Positions 1 through 9,525 of a stretch of 64,000 nt of DNA are shown here, one piece after another (the stretch's first letter is position 1; each line of letters begins with the position of its first letter). Below the pieces are notes generated by a model. It worked only from the letters and a program-made list of their open reading frames with translations. It made no database searches and had not been told where the DNA came from. Both the position numbers and the translations under genes were made by a program. The stretch comes from Melastoma dodecandrum. Its lineage: Eukaryota > Streptophyta > Magnoliopsida > Myrtales > Melastomataceae. Location of the stretch: positions 2,294,001-2,358,000 of the forward strand of contig JARUPY010000271.1 in the NCBI GenBank assembly GCA_029817715.1, given 5' to 3'.

Positions 1-97
1 TGACATTTTAGTTGATACCAAAACAAAACGTAGGGTATTAAGCAAGTGCCCCTCCGCGCGCACACATCTTCCACAATCAATGATATGTGCCTAAAGC

Positions 98-1510
98 TTA
101 TCTTGAGACATGGGCGATGAAGGAATCTAGCTCCGCCCGGGAATCCCCGCCTCCTGAGACCGAGGACTTCCTGACCTCCACCCCCAGCTCCGTCGCCCTC
201 CTCCTCCGCTCCTCCGAACCCATCAGCTCAATCACAGCTCTCTCGACTGTTCCCGCACTCACCAGACCATCCCTCGATGCGTCGTCTTTCTTTTGGACAT
301 GGATGCCTATACCAAGCACGCTCGTTAAAAGCTCAGCATTCTTGATCTGATCGGAGTGGATCGGCCATGCAGCAATGGGGACCCCCATGCTGATGCTCTC
401 CATGCACGAGTTCCATCCACAGTGACTCATGAACCCTCCAGTCGATTTATTCCCCAGGATTTCCAGCTGTGGCGCCCATTCCCTCAACACCATACCGACA
501 CCGCTCCTCTCTACCCTTTCCTCGTACCCGTCCGGCAGCTCAATCTTTGACACTTTGCCTTCACCGAAAATGTCTCCCCTGTCGGCTTCTCTCAGCACCC
601 ATAAGAAGCTATGCCTGCTTTTCTCGAGCCCAATGGCGAGTTCTCGTAACTGATCCCTATTGAAACTGGTTGTCGTCCCAAAGGATATGTACAGCACAGA
701 CCTCGGCTCTTGCCTGTCCAACCACTCCATGCAACGGCATGGAATTCGATGTCTGACTGGGGATATCTTCACTGGGTTGAATGGTCCTAATGGCCAGTGC
801 TTCCATGAGCTTCGATTCTCGACTTTGTCTATGTAGGTGCTCTCCACGGCCCGGCACGTGTTACATACAACTCCGTTGGTTTGCCTCTTGAACTTGAACT
901 GGGAGCGAACAAACTCCAAGAAATCGGGGGTGTAGCAGCGGAGAAGCTCTTCCTTGTCCTCAGCAGCGATGAACCAATGTATGGCAAAGGCCGAGATGCT
1001 ATGGAAGGTGTAGGACTCGGTGTTTGTCGAGGAAAATGATTCTTGGACGACAGATGCCATAAGCGAGTCGTTGATAACGACAAGGCGTCTGGCGGAGGAG
1101 GAGAGGGAACGGATGAGGGCGGAAATGGGGTCGAGGAGGTGAATGTTAGCATGGCGGAAGGCGGGGATGAGGTGTGAGGGGAACTTGTGGGCGGAATTAG
1201 GGTTTGGGGGAGGGCAAGGGAAAGGAGGGGCAGTGAGATCGTGGAAGATGATGTTGTTGGTGGTGGTGCCCGCGGAGGCGCGGAGAAGGGCTTGGTTGTT
1301 GTGGGACGAGGCGGCAGCAAAGTGGATAGGGATGTCAGGGTAAGTGGAGGCGATGAGCGAGGAGAGCTGGAGTTGGTTGATATGGCCTTGGGCGGGCAGC
1401 GGCACCATCAAAATAACCAATCCGTCGCGGTCACTGCCGTCGACCATCTCTGTGCCGGTGCCGTTGCAGTTGCCGTGGGGTTGGTCAGGGGAGAGGGAGA
1501 CAGAATGCAT
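98..1510 (-). CDS. UGT93-type glycosyltransferase, zeatin O-glucosyltransferase-like
   Basis: This is an intronless open frame of 470 codons. It encodes a family-1 plant UDP-sugar glycosyltransferase most like zeatin O-glucosyltransferases, cytosolic enzymes that put a sugar on the hydroxyl of the zeatin side chain and so store cytokinin. The PSPG donor box spans residues 345-388 (44 residues, from WAPQ to the HSDQ end), and the terminal Gln usually goes with UDP-glucose use. The catalytic His is residue 43 in PLPAQGH and the partner Asp is residue 148 in INDS. The ATG at 1508-1510 gives a normal family length. Compared with the sister gene at 9526, one residue is missing just after the catalytic His (NQLQLS against NQLLQLS), next to the acceptor site. 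The family call is strong. The exact acceptor is inferred and could be another adenine-derived or phenolic compound. Confidence 0.92.
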   Translation of the reverse strand: MHSVSLSPDQPHGNCNGTGTEMVDGSDRDGLVILMVPLPAQGHINQLQLSSLIASTYPDIPIHFAAASSHNNQALLRASAGTTTNNIIFHDLTAPPFPCPPPNPNSAHKFPSHLIPAFRHANIHLLDPISALIRSLSSSARRLVVINDSLMASVVQESFSSTNTESYTFHSISAFAIHWFIAAEDKEELLRCYTPDFLEFVRSQFKFKRQTNGVVCNTCRAVESTYIDKVENRSSWKHWPLGPFNPVKISPVRHRIPCRCMEWLDRQEPRSVLYISFGTTTSFNRDQLRELAIGLEKSRHSFLWVLREADRGDIFGEGKVSKIELPDGYEERVERSGVGMVLREWAPQLEILGNKSTGGFMSHCGWNSCMESISMGVPIAAWPIHSDQIKNAELLTSVLGIGIHVQKKDDASRDGLVSAGTVERAVIELMGSEERRRRATELGVEVRKSSVSGGGDSRAELDSFIAHVSR

Positions 1511-1641
1511 ACCAAGGGGTTGTGAAATGAGTGTTGGCTAAAACTTGCGTATGTATCATTTGACTACAGAGAAGAGAAGGGGTTTGTTTCAAACAGTGAT
1601 TGCATAAATTAGTCATGGGATTATCGTACCATAACATGTCG

Positions 1642-1649
1642 TTTTTATA
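1642..1649 (-). promoter_or_regulatory. Putative TATA box of the minus-strand UGT
   Basis: On the minus strand this reads TATAAAAA, about 130 bp upstream of the ATG at 1510. Position and sequence suit a plant TATA box. There is no transcript evidence. Confidence 0.5.
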
Positions 1650-1981
1650 CTAATCATTAATCTGGACGGTGTGTTGTATCTAAATGAAGAAACCATCGAT
1701 TGAAGAAGAAGAAGAAGAAAGACATGGAAACAGGCGGCGTTAAAGGTGCAAAAGGCCGCCGCCAATTGCCTCCCTTCTGATTCGTCTTCTTCTGCCTCTT
1801 GTCAAGGGAAAAGAGGCAATGTGGATAAGATTTGGGGGGATAGTTGGAGTTGAGAGGCATTTAATTGTTGTCCGGCGCTACTTAAATTGGCAAATATCTC
1901 CGACCGTGGCTGGTGCAATAATTACCTAAAGTAGATTTTATGGTTTGGTACGTGGGAGCGTGGATGTTACCCCATCCCCCT

Positions 1982-2029
1982 CACGTGGAAATGACACCCC
2001 CGGGGAACTGCTCCGACTCAAATCACGTG
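1982..2029. promoter_or_regulatory. Pair of G-box/ABRE-like elements (TCACGTGG)
   Basis: Two identical TCACGTGG motifs with CACGTG cores lie at 1982-1987 and 2024-2029, 42 bp apart. They are about 0.5 kb upstream of the minus-strand UGT start. Such pairs are known binding sites for bZIP and bHLH factors in ABA- or light-responsive promoters. Function here is inferred from sequence only. Confidence 0.35.
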
Positions 2030-2998
2030 GATGAGCTGTTGCTGTGTGAAAGTGATGAGACATATCAAGCTCTAGTATGTTTGGAACACCCCCCCCCCCC
2101 CAAGGAGGAGGAGAAAGAGAGATAAAAGAAGAGAAGAGCAACAAGATATATACATCCCAACTGTTTACTCGGGGAAATTGATTTTGAATCGATGAATTCG
2201 AGCCCCGCGAAATGTTTATTATATATAGCAAGAGAATCCACATAGTTGACGATCGTTGGGGAGCCCTTATAGCTTATTGTTTGAAGTGACTCTAGTCTTT
2301 AAGGATAATGGCGAGGATCGAAAATCGAAGATCCCCGGTAGAAGATTAACAGTCGAAATTGAAGGTAACACGAGGACATCTATCGAAGACCCCACGAGTT
2401 CACAGTCAACCGAAGACCAGCGACGATTTCTTCTTCTGGGAGCAGTTGTCGACAGTTGTCTTCTGATTTAGACACTTGATTAGCGGCAGTAATTGTCTTT
2501 GTTCTACAAATAGAAAAGCAAAAGGACACAACAATTACTTAAAAAGGACATTTCGATTGTCTTCCTCGCTTTATTTACCATTTCCATACTGTCATGTATT
2601 GTGAATATCAATCATGTCAATGAAATTAAATGTCCTTTGTTCTTGTTAGTTTCGATTACTTCTTTTATGGCGACAGTATTTCCCTTTCACGTGTTTTTCC
2701 CTAAAAAGATACCTCCAAACGTGACGACGATAAAAAAATCATAAGGAAGAAAAAGCTGCATTTCATGCCCAGAATCCTATCCAAATATCCAACCCCTTAT
2801 TTTGTCTTATTATTATTATTTATCTTTTTCCCAGAAGGCAGATCGTGTCCAAGTCCAAGGATATTATTATGACTCATATCCTAAACCCCACCATCCAAGT
2901 CTTCGGACAAACCTCACGATTTAGGTTCGGCAGTATCAGGCTTCTCCCTACCCAACCCGTGCAGCAGAGCCGATTGGAATCTGACAACCCAAAAGAAG

Positions 2999-3360
2999 TG
3001 ACAACTTAGTGTGAAATGAGTGGATAAGAAGAGAGAAAGCCTTAGCAGAACAACGTAGGTTTTGTATAGCCGATTACCTTCTGTTGGACAGAGGAAACTT
3101 TCTGTAGAGCTGCTGTACCTACTAGGAGTATTTTGGCTGCGATTTCTCCTTCTTTATACTTTCTCTTTCACTTATATGAAATGTCTACACGTCCCTTTAT
3201 ATATAAGAAGGAGTAGGAAAACCAAATGTCAAAAGAAACCGTCACCTCAAATGACATATTTAATTATCTACTTAAATGCTCTACTTAATAACCCACTTAA
3301 ATGACATTTCCGTTGCTAACTTTAATACCAATTACTCTCGATCATAAATTACCTTCAATA
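2999..3360 (-). repeat. 3' LTR of the copia element
   Basis: This repeat aligns along its length with 7741-8101. Both copies share the block around TTTTGGCTGCGATTTCTC and the stretch from TCCCTTTATATATA to the AATGTCAAAAGAAACCG block. The outer end at 2999 is less certain because the first ten bases are diverged. Confidence 0.85.
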
Positions 3361-3381
3361 CCTATTCTTAATTTATGATCT

Positions 3382-5400
3382 TCAAGAAGTCTTTGAAAGT
3401 CTCAAACTTCTCAGAAGACACGCCTTTGTAAGAACATCTGCGAGTTGATTATGGATGCTGACGAACTCTAGAAGAATCTCCTTCTGCGAAACCATCTCTC
3501 TGATGAAATGATGACGAAGTTCTATATGCTTCGATCTTGCATGGAAAACTGGATTCTTGGTCATAACAATTGCAAATTGGTTATCACAGAAGATTGTTGT
3601 TGGCTCGTCCACTTTCTGTTGTAACTCTAGAAGTAACCTTCAGAGCGAGACAACTTCTCTTGTTGCTTCATTTGATGCGATGTACGAGCTTTATACTTCT
3701 GCACGCTTCCATCTTCGTTATACTTGGTCTTGTAGACCCACTTCAATCCGATAGCTTCTTTTCCTTCTGGGAGATCGACCAATGACCACGTGTCATTCTT
3801 CTCTATAGAAGTCATTGCCTCCTTCATGGCATTTCTCCATTTTTCTTCTTTGGCTGCCTCCTCAAAGTTCTGTGGCTCAAATGCAGTAAGAGCAAAGTTA
3901 GCTCGCTCATAAATTTCAGTGAATGATCGATACCTCCTTGGTGGTGTATCTCCAATAGGACCCTTTGCTTTTGGAATGGTTCTAGAGGAACTAGCTTCCG
4001 TTGTTCCAATGAGATTCTGTACTGTAACTTATGCCGCTGCTTCTATTGTTCTGATAGGGTTTTGTACAGATGCTTCTACTATTGCTTCTGTATACTGGAA
4101 CATCTGAGTCATAAAAGTCTCTTCCTGCCACTTCCAAGCTGCAAGTTCATCAATGATAACATCTCTCGACAGAACTAACTTGTCAGTATTCGGATTATAC
4201 AGATGATATCCCTTCGATTCATTACTATATCCGATAAAAATCAACTTCTTACCTTTCTCATCAAACTTTTCTCTTCCTTGAAAAGATGTGAGTTCATATC
4301 CAATACATCCAAATACTTTCAAATGATTTACCACGGGCTTCCTTCTGTGTCACGCTTCATATGGTGTCTTTTCCCTAACTGCTTTTGTAGGAGATCTGTT
4401 CAGAATGTATGCATATGTGTTAACAGCTTTTGCCCATAACTTGTTGGGTAGACCTTTGCCCTTCATCATACTTCTGGCCATCTCCATAATGGTTCTGTTC
4501 TTTCTTTCTGCGTCTTCATTCTACTGTGGAGAATACTACACAGTCAATTGCCTTTGTATCCCCTTCTGTTGGCAATAGTCCAAGAATGGTCTCGACAGAA
4601 ACTCTCCTCCACGACCTGTCCTCAAGGTGTAATCCTATATCCACTTTGATTCTCTGTAAGTGCTTTGAACTTCATAAAGGTGGTGAAAGCATCTAACTTC
4701 CTCTCAAGAAAATAAAGCCAAATCATTCTATTATAGTCATCTACGAACAACAGAAAGTATCTTCTGTTACCGAGAGGCGGAGTCTGAGTCGGTCCATAAA
4801 TATCCGCATGAACCAGCTCGAGAGGGGCTTGAGCTCTCCATGATGTGTTTGGGAATTGAAGACGATGATGCTTTTCGAAGACACATCCTTCACAGACGTC
4901 ACCTTCTGCAGCTTGTATAGAAGGTAGTCATACCACCATATCATTCTGCTTCAATAGAGCTAGACCTTTCCTGTTCAAATGTCCATACTTAAGATGCCAA
5001 AGATGAGAATCATCTACAACCTCAGTTTTGAGAACCACATTGCTTTAAGGAGTCATCTTTAATGGGAACAAATTGTTGGACGTCATCTTCACGACCGCAA
5101 CCTTCTGTCCGTTATCTCATATTGACCTTCTGCAAAAACCAACTTGTAGCCATTTTTCATCATCTGTCCCACACTTAGTAGGTTCTATGCGATTTCTAGA
5201 GTGTAGAAGACGTCGTGCATCCTCTTTTATTGACTTTCTACACTTAAAACTGAAATAACACATTTACCTTTTATCTTTAACTTCTTGCTATCTCCAAGTT
5301 CCAAGAGAGAGTTGTATTTCTCATCAAGCTCCACAAAGTTCTTCTTGATCCTTGTGACATGGTTGCTACAGCCACTATCGAGGAACCATATCTAATTCAT
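3382..5400 (-). pseudogene. Copia pol remnants (integrase, RT start fused to RNase H)
   Basis: Fragments run in the order integrase core (about 4500-4900, with YFLLFVDDYNRM-like text broken by stops), integrase C-terminus (4029-4334, VFGCIGY, then KLIFIGYSNESKGYHLYNP), the start of the reverse transcriptase (3690-3827, NDTWSLVDLPEGK and WVYKTKYNEDGSVQKYKAR), then directly RNase H (3382-3690, YIASNEATREVVSL, FCDNQFAIVMTKNPVFHARS, HIELRHHFIRE, then an ADVLTKA-type end). The RT catalytic core, including YVDD, is absent, so the element cannot move itself. Confidence 0.85.
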
Positions 5401-5448
5401 ATCTTGCATGGTGTTAGAGGAAGAATAGAAAACTTTAGAAAGTTCATC

Positions 5449-5985
5449 TTACTTAGGGAAATTTACCGAGCTTATGTTATAATGCTTCTGCTCTTTATCT
5501 TTGTTCCAACAATCACGATCTGAATGAGTTGGGAACTTGAATCTCCTACACCGAAGATGACAATCTTTTGTTTCATGATTATTCTTTCTGGAGATGCGGC
5601 ATCCTGCTTCTGCTTTTCCATGACCGCTTCGGTGCTGACCTTCTGGTCGTCCTTCTGCATAGCCTCGGCCTCTGCCACGAGACCTGCCTCCACGTCCTCT
5701 GCCGTAGGTTCTTCTACTGCTTCCATAACGTTCTTGCTTATGCTCAGAAACATTCAACTTCGCTTGAAATGCTTGCTCCACCAGGGCTGTGTACTTGCTG
5801 ACCCGTTTCTCATGGGCTTCTAGAGAACCCATCAATTCATAGATAAAAACTTCTGCGAGATCCTTCATCTCTTCAATCACGGTTACCACATGCTCAAACT
5901 TCTGTGGCAAGCTTCTAACTGATTTTCTCCACGACTTTTCGATCCGGAACAACTTCTCCGCAACTCTTCAATTGATTGAGAATTT
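5449..5985 (-). pseudogene. Copia gag, C-terminal part with damaged zinc knuckles
   Basis: This part reads on from the gag N-terminal part: KILNQLKSCGEVVPDRKV, a stop, then SLPQKFEHVVTVIEEMKDL, an Arg/Gly-rich segment and two CX2CX4HX4C knuckle relics. In both knuckles the second Cys is lost (CRIS.. and CRRF..). An internal stop near 5925 breaks the frame. Confidence 0.85.
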
Positions 5986-5989
5986 TCAC

Positions 5990-7245
5990 GATCCTTGAGA
6001 AGTAGTGATAACTCTACGAAAGTAGAGTTAAATGATCACATTTGTGCCTTGATTTGAGTTAGTTCCGTCGTTTTAAGTGTTTAGATCTAAGGTTTCGAGT
6101 TGAATTGCGTTGCCTCACGTTCGTTATTGTTCGTGTAGGAAATTGGAGATGAAATGAGGAACAACGAAGAGATGAAGGAAGAGTTGTGAGAAGGAAGCGA
6201 GGAGTACTACCACAGAGACTTCCGCAGCTGCGGAATATTTCTTCGCAGCTGCGGAGAAGCTGAAGGGAGCGGACCACAGAGACTTACGCAGCTGCGACCG
6301 TCAACCTCGCAGCTGCGGAGGACAAGAAGATCCCCTTCGAATTTTTTGAGTTTCTTTCTTTTTATTTAGGTCCTTTAGTTTATTCCCTAGTATAAATGCT
6401 CAAACTTAAGGCTTGCTAGGGTTAAGAGGGGAATTGGCGTTGTCTCGTGACAGGAGATTTGTGCCGGCGAAGAATTGCAAATTCTTTTCCCTTTGCTTTT
6501 AGATTTCAATTATGCTTTCATCTTTGTTCTGGCTTTCGTGTTGCATCGCTATGAACTAATTTCTTTGTTCTAGGACGACGATGGAACCTCGTTTTTTTTG
6601 TAATTGTTGAACCTTTCTTTATTATGATTTGAATTTCCGTGGGTTGTTTGTCCGATTCCGTGTTTAATGCGTATTAGCAGCCTGATCAACTGTGGATATT
6701 GATTTGAGCGCCTAGGGAGACTCGAGAGGGTAGTCTAGGTCAGGTCGGGATTAGGATAACCTAAAGAACCTTCGAGTCGAGAGACCGGGTTTTAGTGTGA
6801 GAGTAGAAATACCGTGCACCTTAGGAAATCAAAGTAGGGTTAAATCGTAAATGGCCTCCACTAGTTCTTTGCCTAGACATAGAGTAGAGAATTCGATACA
6901 TGGGGGCACGTTCCCGGATATCTGAGAGGGTTATGGGGAGAGATTAGCGGCCTACAGTTAACAACCGGTGAAATTCAATAGTAATAAGAAGAGGGGATAT
7001 GAGAGCATAAATCACGAGGGGAAATCAGTAGTCCTAGATCTTTCATTCTTATTGGTAATTCGATTCACGTTGCTGTTAGTTTAATTTCTCATCACTTGAT
7101 TTGTTCACTTGACCTTGAATTTAGTTATCGAATTTGACGTTACAAGACTTAATTGATACTGTTCCCTGTGGGATCGACCCTTGCTTGCCCTTACTGCTTA
7201 GTTTGCGTGAACAAGGATTTATTTTTGTTGCGTTGACGACGCGCA
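5990..7245 (+). repeat. Nested LTR-like insertion inside copia gag
   Basis: About 1.25 kb of non-coding DNA interrupts gag in mid-codon run. Read on the plus strand, its right end contains CCCTGTGGGATCGACCCTTG, followed by AAGGATTTATTTTTGTTG. As I recall it, this is the style of the 3' end of Athila/Tat-type gypsy LTRs. The left end starts near TGAGAAGTAGTGATAACTC, and ends near 5996 and 7246 would give TG...CA. Most likely it is a solo LTR. Ends are approximate: I could not find an exact target duplication, and GTCGT against ATCGT at the junctions is only a one-mismatch candidate. Confidence 0.6.
6222..6320. repeat. Four copies of the palindrome CGCAGCTGCG
   Basis: Within the nested insertion the perfect 10-bp palindrome CGCAGCTGCG occurs four times in about 100 bp, in two pairs (around 6224 and 6244, and around 6286 and 6308). 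Neighbouring copies could pair as hairpins or bind a dimeric factor. Confidence 0.8.
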
Positions 7246-7714
7246 GCAAGTAGTCTTTGACGTTTTCTGCGTCTTTCATGGATAGATTGTCGAAGTCTCT
7301 CCAAAGCTTTTGCAGCTTTATAGAGATAACCTTCTGTGACCCTTTTAACTCCTCCTTTAGGACTTTCCATGCTTCATTCACCTTCTTCAGGCCGATTATC
7401 CTTGGGTAGATGGTCTTGCTCACAGATTGTTGCAGAATCCGTAGAGCCATGGCATTCTTCATGACGTTCTCCTTATACGCCTTCTGCTCATCTTCGCTGG
7501 GATTGATGACACCTTCTGCGAAAGTGTTGTCATCTTCTGGGAGAGAGATTCCTTCTAGAACTTCTTCGTAGCCTTCCTCCACAAGTTTCCATAGATTTTG
7601 CGAAAGGAAAATGGTCTCCATTTGAGAACTCCAATAGTCGAAGTGCTCACCGTCGAAGATGGGGATTTGGTTGAGAGAAAAGGTGAAGAACATGTTGCTA
7701 GCGGATGCAGACAT
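7246..7714 (-). pseudogene. Copia gag, N-terminal part
   Basis: From the probable gag ATG at 7714 the frame has the copia Gag signature (FDGEHFDYW, then METIFLSQNLWKLVEEGY), followed by the alpha-helical Gag core with LKEELKGS and KDYLLRVV. It is then cut by foreign sequence at about 7246 and resumes at about 5990 with the expected IVKILNQLKSCGEVVPDRKV. The open frame runs on into the insertion for a few dozen meaningless residues. Confidence 0.85.
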
Positions 7715-7724
7715 GACCTTCTGC

Positions 7725-7736
7725 GCTCTGATACCA
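7725..7736 (-). other. Primer binding site (initiator tRNA-Met type)
   Basis: The minus strand reads TGGTATCAGAGC directly downstream of the 5' LTR with a 4-nt spacer. This is the standard plant copia primer site. Confidence 0.85.
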
Positions 7737-7740
7737 AATT

Positions 7741-8101
7741 TGTTGGGGTTATGTGTGAAAAGATTGGATAGGAAAGGAGAAGGTGTTAGCATAACGTATG
7801 TTCTGTACTGCCGACGACTTTCAGTTGGATAGAGGAAACCTTCTGTAGAGCTGCTGCACTTACAAGGAGTGTTTTGGCTGCGATTTCTCTTTCTTTAAAC
7901 TTTCTCTCTCACTTACATGAAATGTCTACGCGTCCCTTTATATATAGGGAGGAGTAAGAAAACCAAATGTCAAAAGAAACCGATACCTTAAATGACATAT
8001 TTAATCATCTACTTAAATGCTCTACTTAATTACCCACTTAAATAACATTTCCGTTACTAACTTTAATATCAATTAATCTCGATGATAAATTACCTTCAAC
8101 A
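7741..8101 (-). repeat. 5' LTR of the copia element
   Basis: This 361-bp LTR has TGTTG/CAACA ends and sits four bases from the primer binding site. A TATATATA tract near 7940 may be the element's own promoter, read on the minus strand. Confidence 0.88.
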
Positions 8102-9451
8102 TCAACTCCCTCGAACCCCAACCAAAATTATCAGAAAGCAATTGACGATGTGGTTTTGTTCCCCTGGGGACTCGACACTTGTCCTGGGATAACTAGGGTT
8201 TATCCCTTCTTCTTACAAGATGCGACTTTGGTCGGGCGGTCTTAGGACCGAGGGATAAATAGTTTATGTAGAATGATGCAATGGCTTTCTTTTCGATGGG
8301 GAATCTTCCTTCCAAGGCGACATTAGTTCATCTTTGTTTTTGTTCTTTATTCCCAAAATTTTCAAATATGCAACCACGCCATGCTGACCCAACGCCAACA
8401 AAAATGAGAAAAGAAAAAGTTTGTTCTACATTTTGACTTTTGAGGCCAGTCCCCCCCTAGACAGACGTATCACGATTGCATGCTTCTTCTCTTTGAGTGA
8501 TTTCGACACGTGACGAAGACGATTGCCGGAAGTTTGGGGAATGGAAGGACTGGGAGACAACCTTTGACTGATACATACATATATATATACAAGTGCGGTG
8601 GCACTGTCACCCTTTTCCTTTATGTATCCCTTCCGATATTAGTTTTAAGGCACGTACGATTTACATGTACATTACTACTATCCAGTCTCATCTGGTCATG
8701 GAAGTACGATTTCGAAGACGAGTTCTTCTCGTAATCCACCTCGATTTCAAGGTGCTTCGCTACCACTCGCATTGGATCGATCGACGCGATTCTCCGGTCT
8801 CTGTCTGAGAAGGATGTGTGATGCTACATAGTTTTCGGAACTCTGTCCAGCAAAAGTATCCTTGGGAATGAATAACTGGGGGTCCAGCAAAGCAGGTATA
8901 ATGACAACTCCTCCTTTGTCATAAAGCTTCGAATAATAATAATCCATCTCAATCATATTGAACGGCAGGGACCAAGAAAGAAATAAACACAGATGATCGA
9001 CTTTCGGTAACCGCCCCTAGTGGACAATTATTGCTTAGTTATCAGCTAATGGGGACGGTGATTAGGCTATAGGCTAACCCACAACCTCTCTTATGTTTTC
9101 CTTTTCCTTGGTGGGCTTCAATGAAGACGGTTGACCACAAGTCGGTCGCTAGGAGAATTCACACGTGTCCAACCGGGAGAGTCGTGTTCCTCGATGTCGA
9201 CCGCAGTTCTTTTGACTTCCCCCCTTTTCCCCCACGTTCAGAAATTAAGGTTTTCGGTGGTCACACTCCCCACTTACCGACTCATTGCTAGCTCAAATGT
9301 CCCCCCCCACCACCACCACAACCACTTCCAGTTCCCATGAATGTAATAACATGTGGATCATGCACACCGAGGTACGATCCGACCAATACTTTACGAATAA
9401 TAAGTATCGGAATTTCGTTTCATATTTGGGGCGGTTCCTTTCAGGCATTTT
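8102..9451. other. Non-coding upstream region of the second UGT
   Basis: There is no supportable gene. The region contains a short ATAC/TA microsatellite near 8573-8592 and C/CCA-rich tracts near 9301-9320. The rest is unique-looking sequence that includes the promoter of the gene at 9526. Confidence 0.55.
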
Positions 9452-9466
9452 AATATATATATATAT
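9452..9466 (+). promoter_or_regulatory. Putative TATA box of the plus-strand UGT
   Basis: An AATATATATATATAT run lies 60-75 bp upstream of the ATG at 9526. This is a good plant TATA position, though simple TA repeats also occur by chance. Confidence 0.5.
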
Positions 9467-9525
9467 GGGTCGGTTTTAGGGAGAGCTTGTTTCACTTCTC
9501 ACTGTAAACACCCTTCAGTTCAGTA

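Larger units (their letters stand above)
1511..2998. other. Non-coding upstream region of the first UGT
   Basis: There is no convincing gene. The region holds the TATA-like and G-box motifs listed separately, a GAA-rich tract near 1700-1720 and a 13-nt C run at 2089-2101. The short open frames have no recognisable protein and look like chance. Confidence 0.6.
2999..8101 (-). mobile_element. Decayed Ty1/copia LTR retrotransposon with nested insertion
   Basis: Two direct repeats of about 360 bp (2999-3360 and 7741-8101) bound gag-pol remnants read on the minus strand. The right-hand copy is the 5' LTR: immediately inside it at 7736-7725 the minus strand reads TGGTATCAGAGC, the initiator-Met-tRNA primer site typical of plant copia elements. 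The right LTR is bounded by TG and CA in the form TGTTG...CAACA. The two LTRs differ at many positions, so the insertion is old. I could not find a clean 5-bp target duplication (2994-2998 against 8102-8106 do not match). Gag is split by a nested insertion at about 5.99-7.25 kb, pol is full of frame breaks and most of the reverse transcriptase is deleted. The element separates the two UGT genes. Confidence 0.9.

Noticed and set aside
2994..8106. A target-site duplication for the copia element
   Set aside because: The five bases on each side do not match at the best LTR ends I can define. Either the ends are off by a few bases or the sites have decayed.
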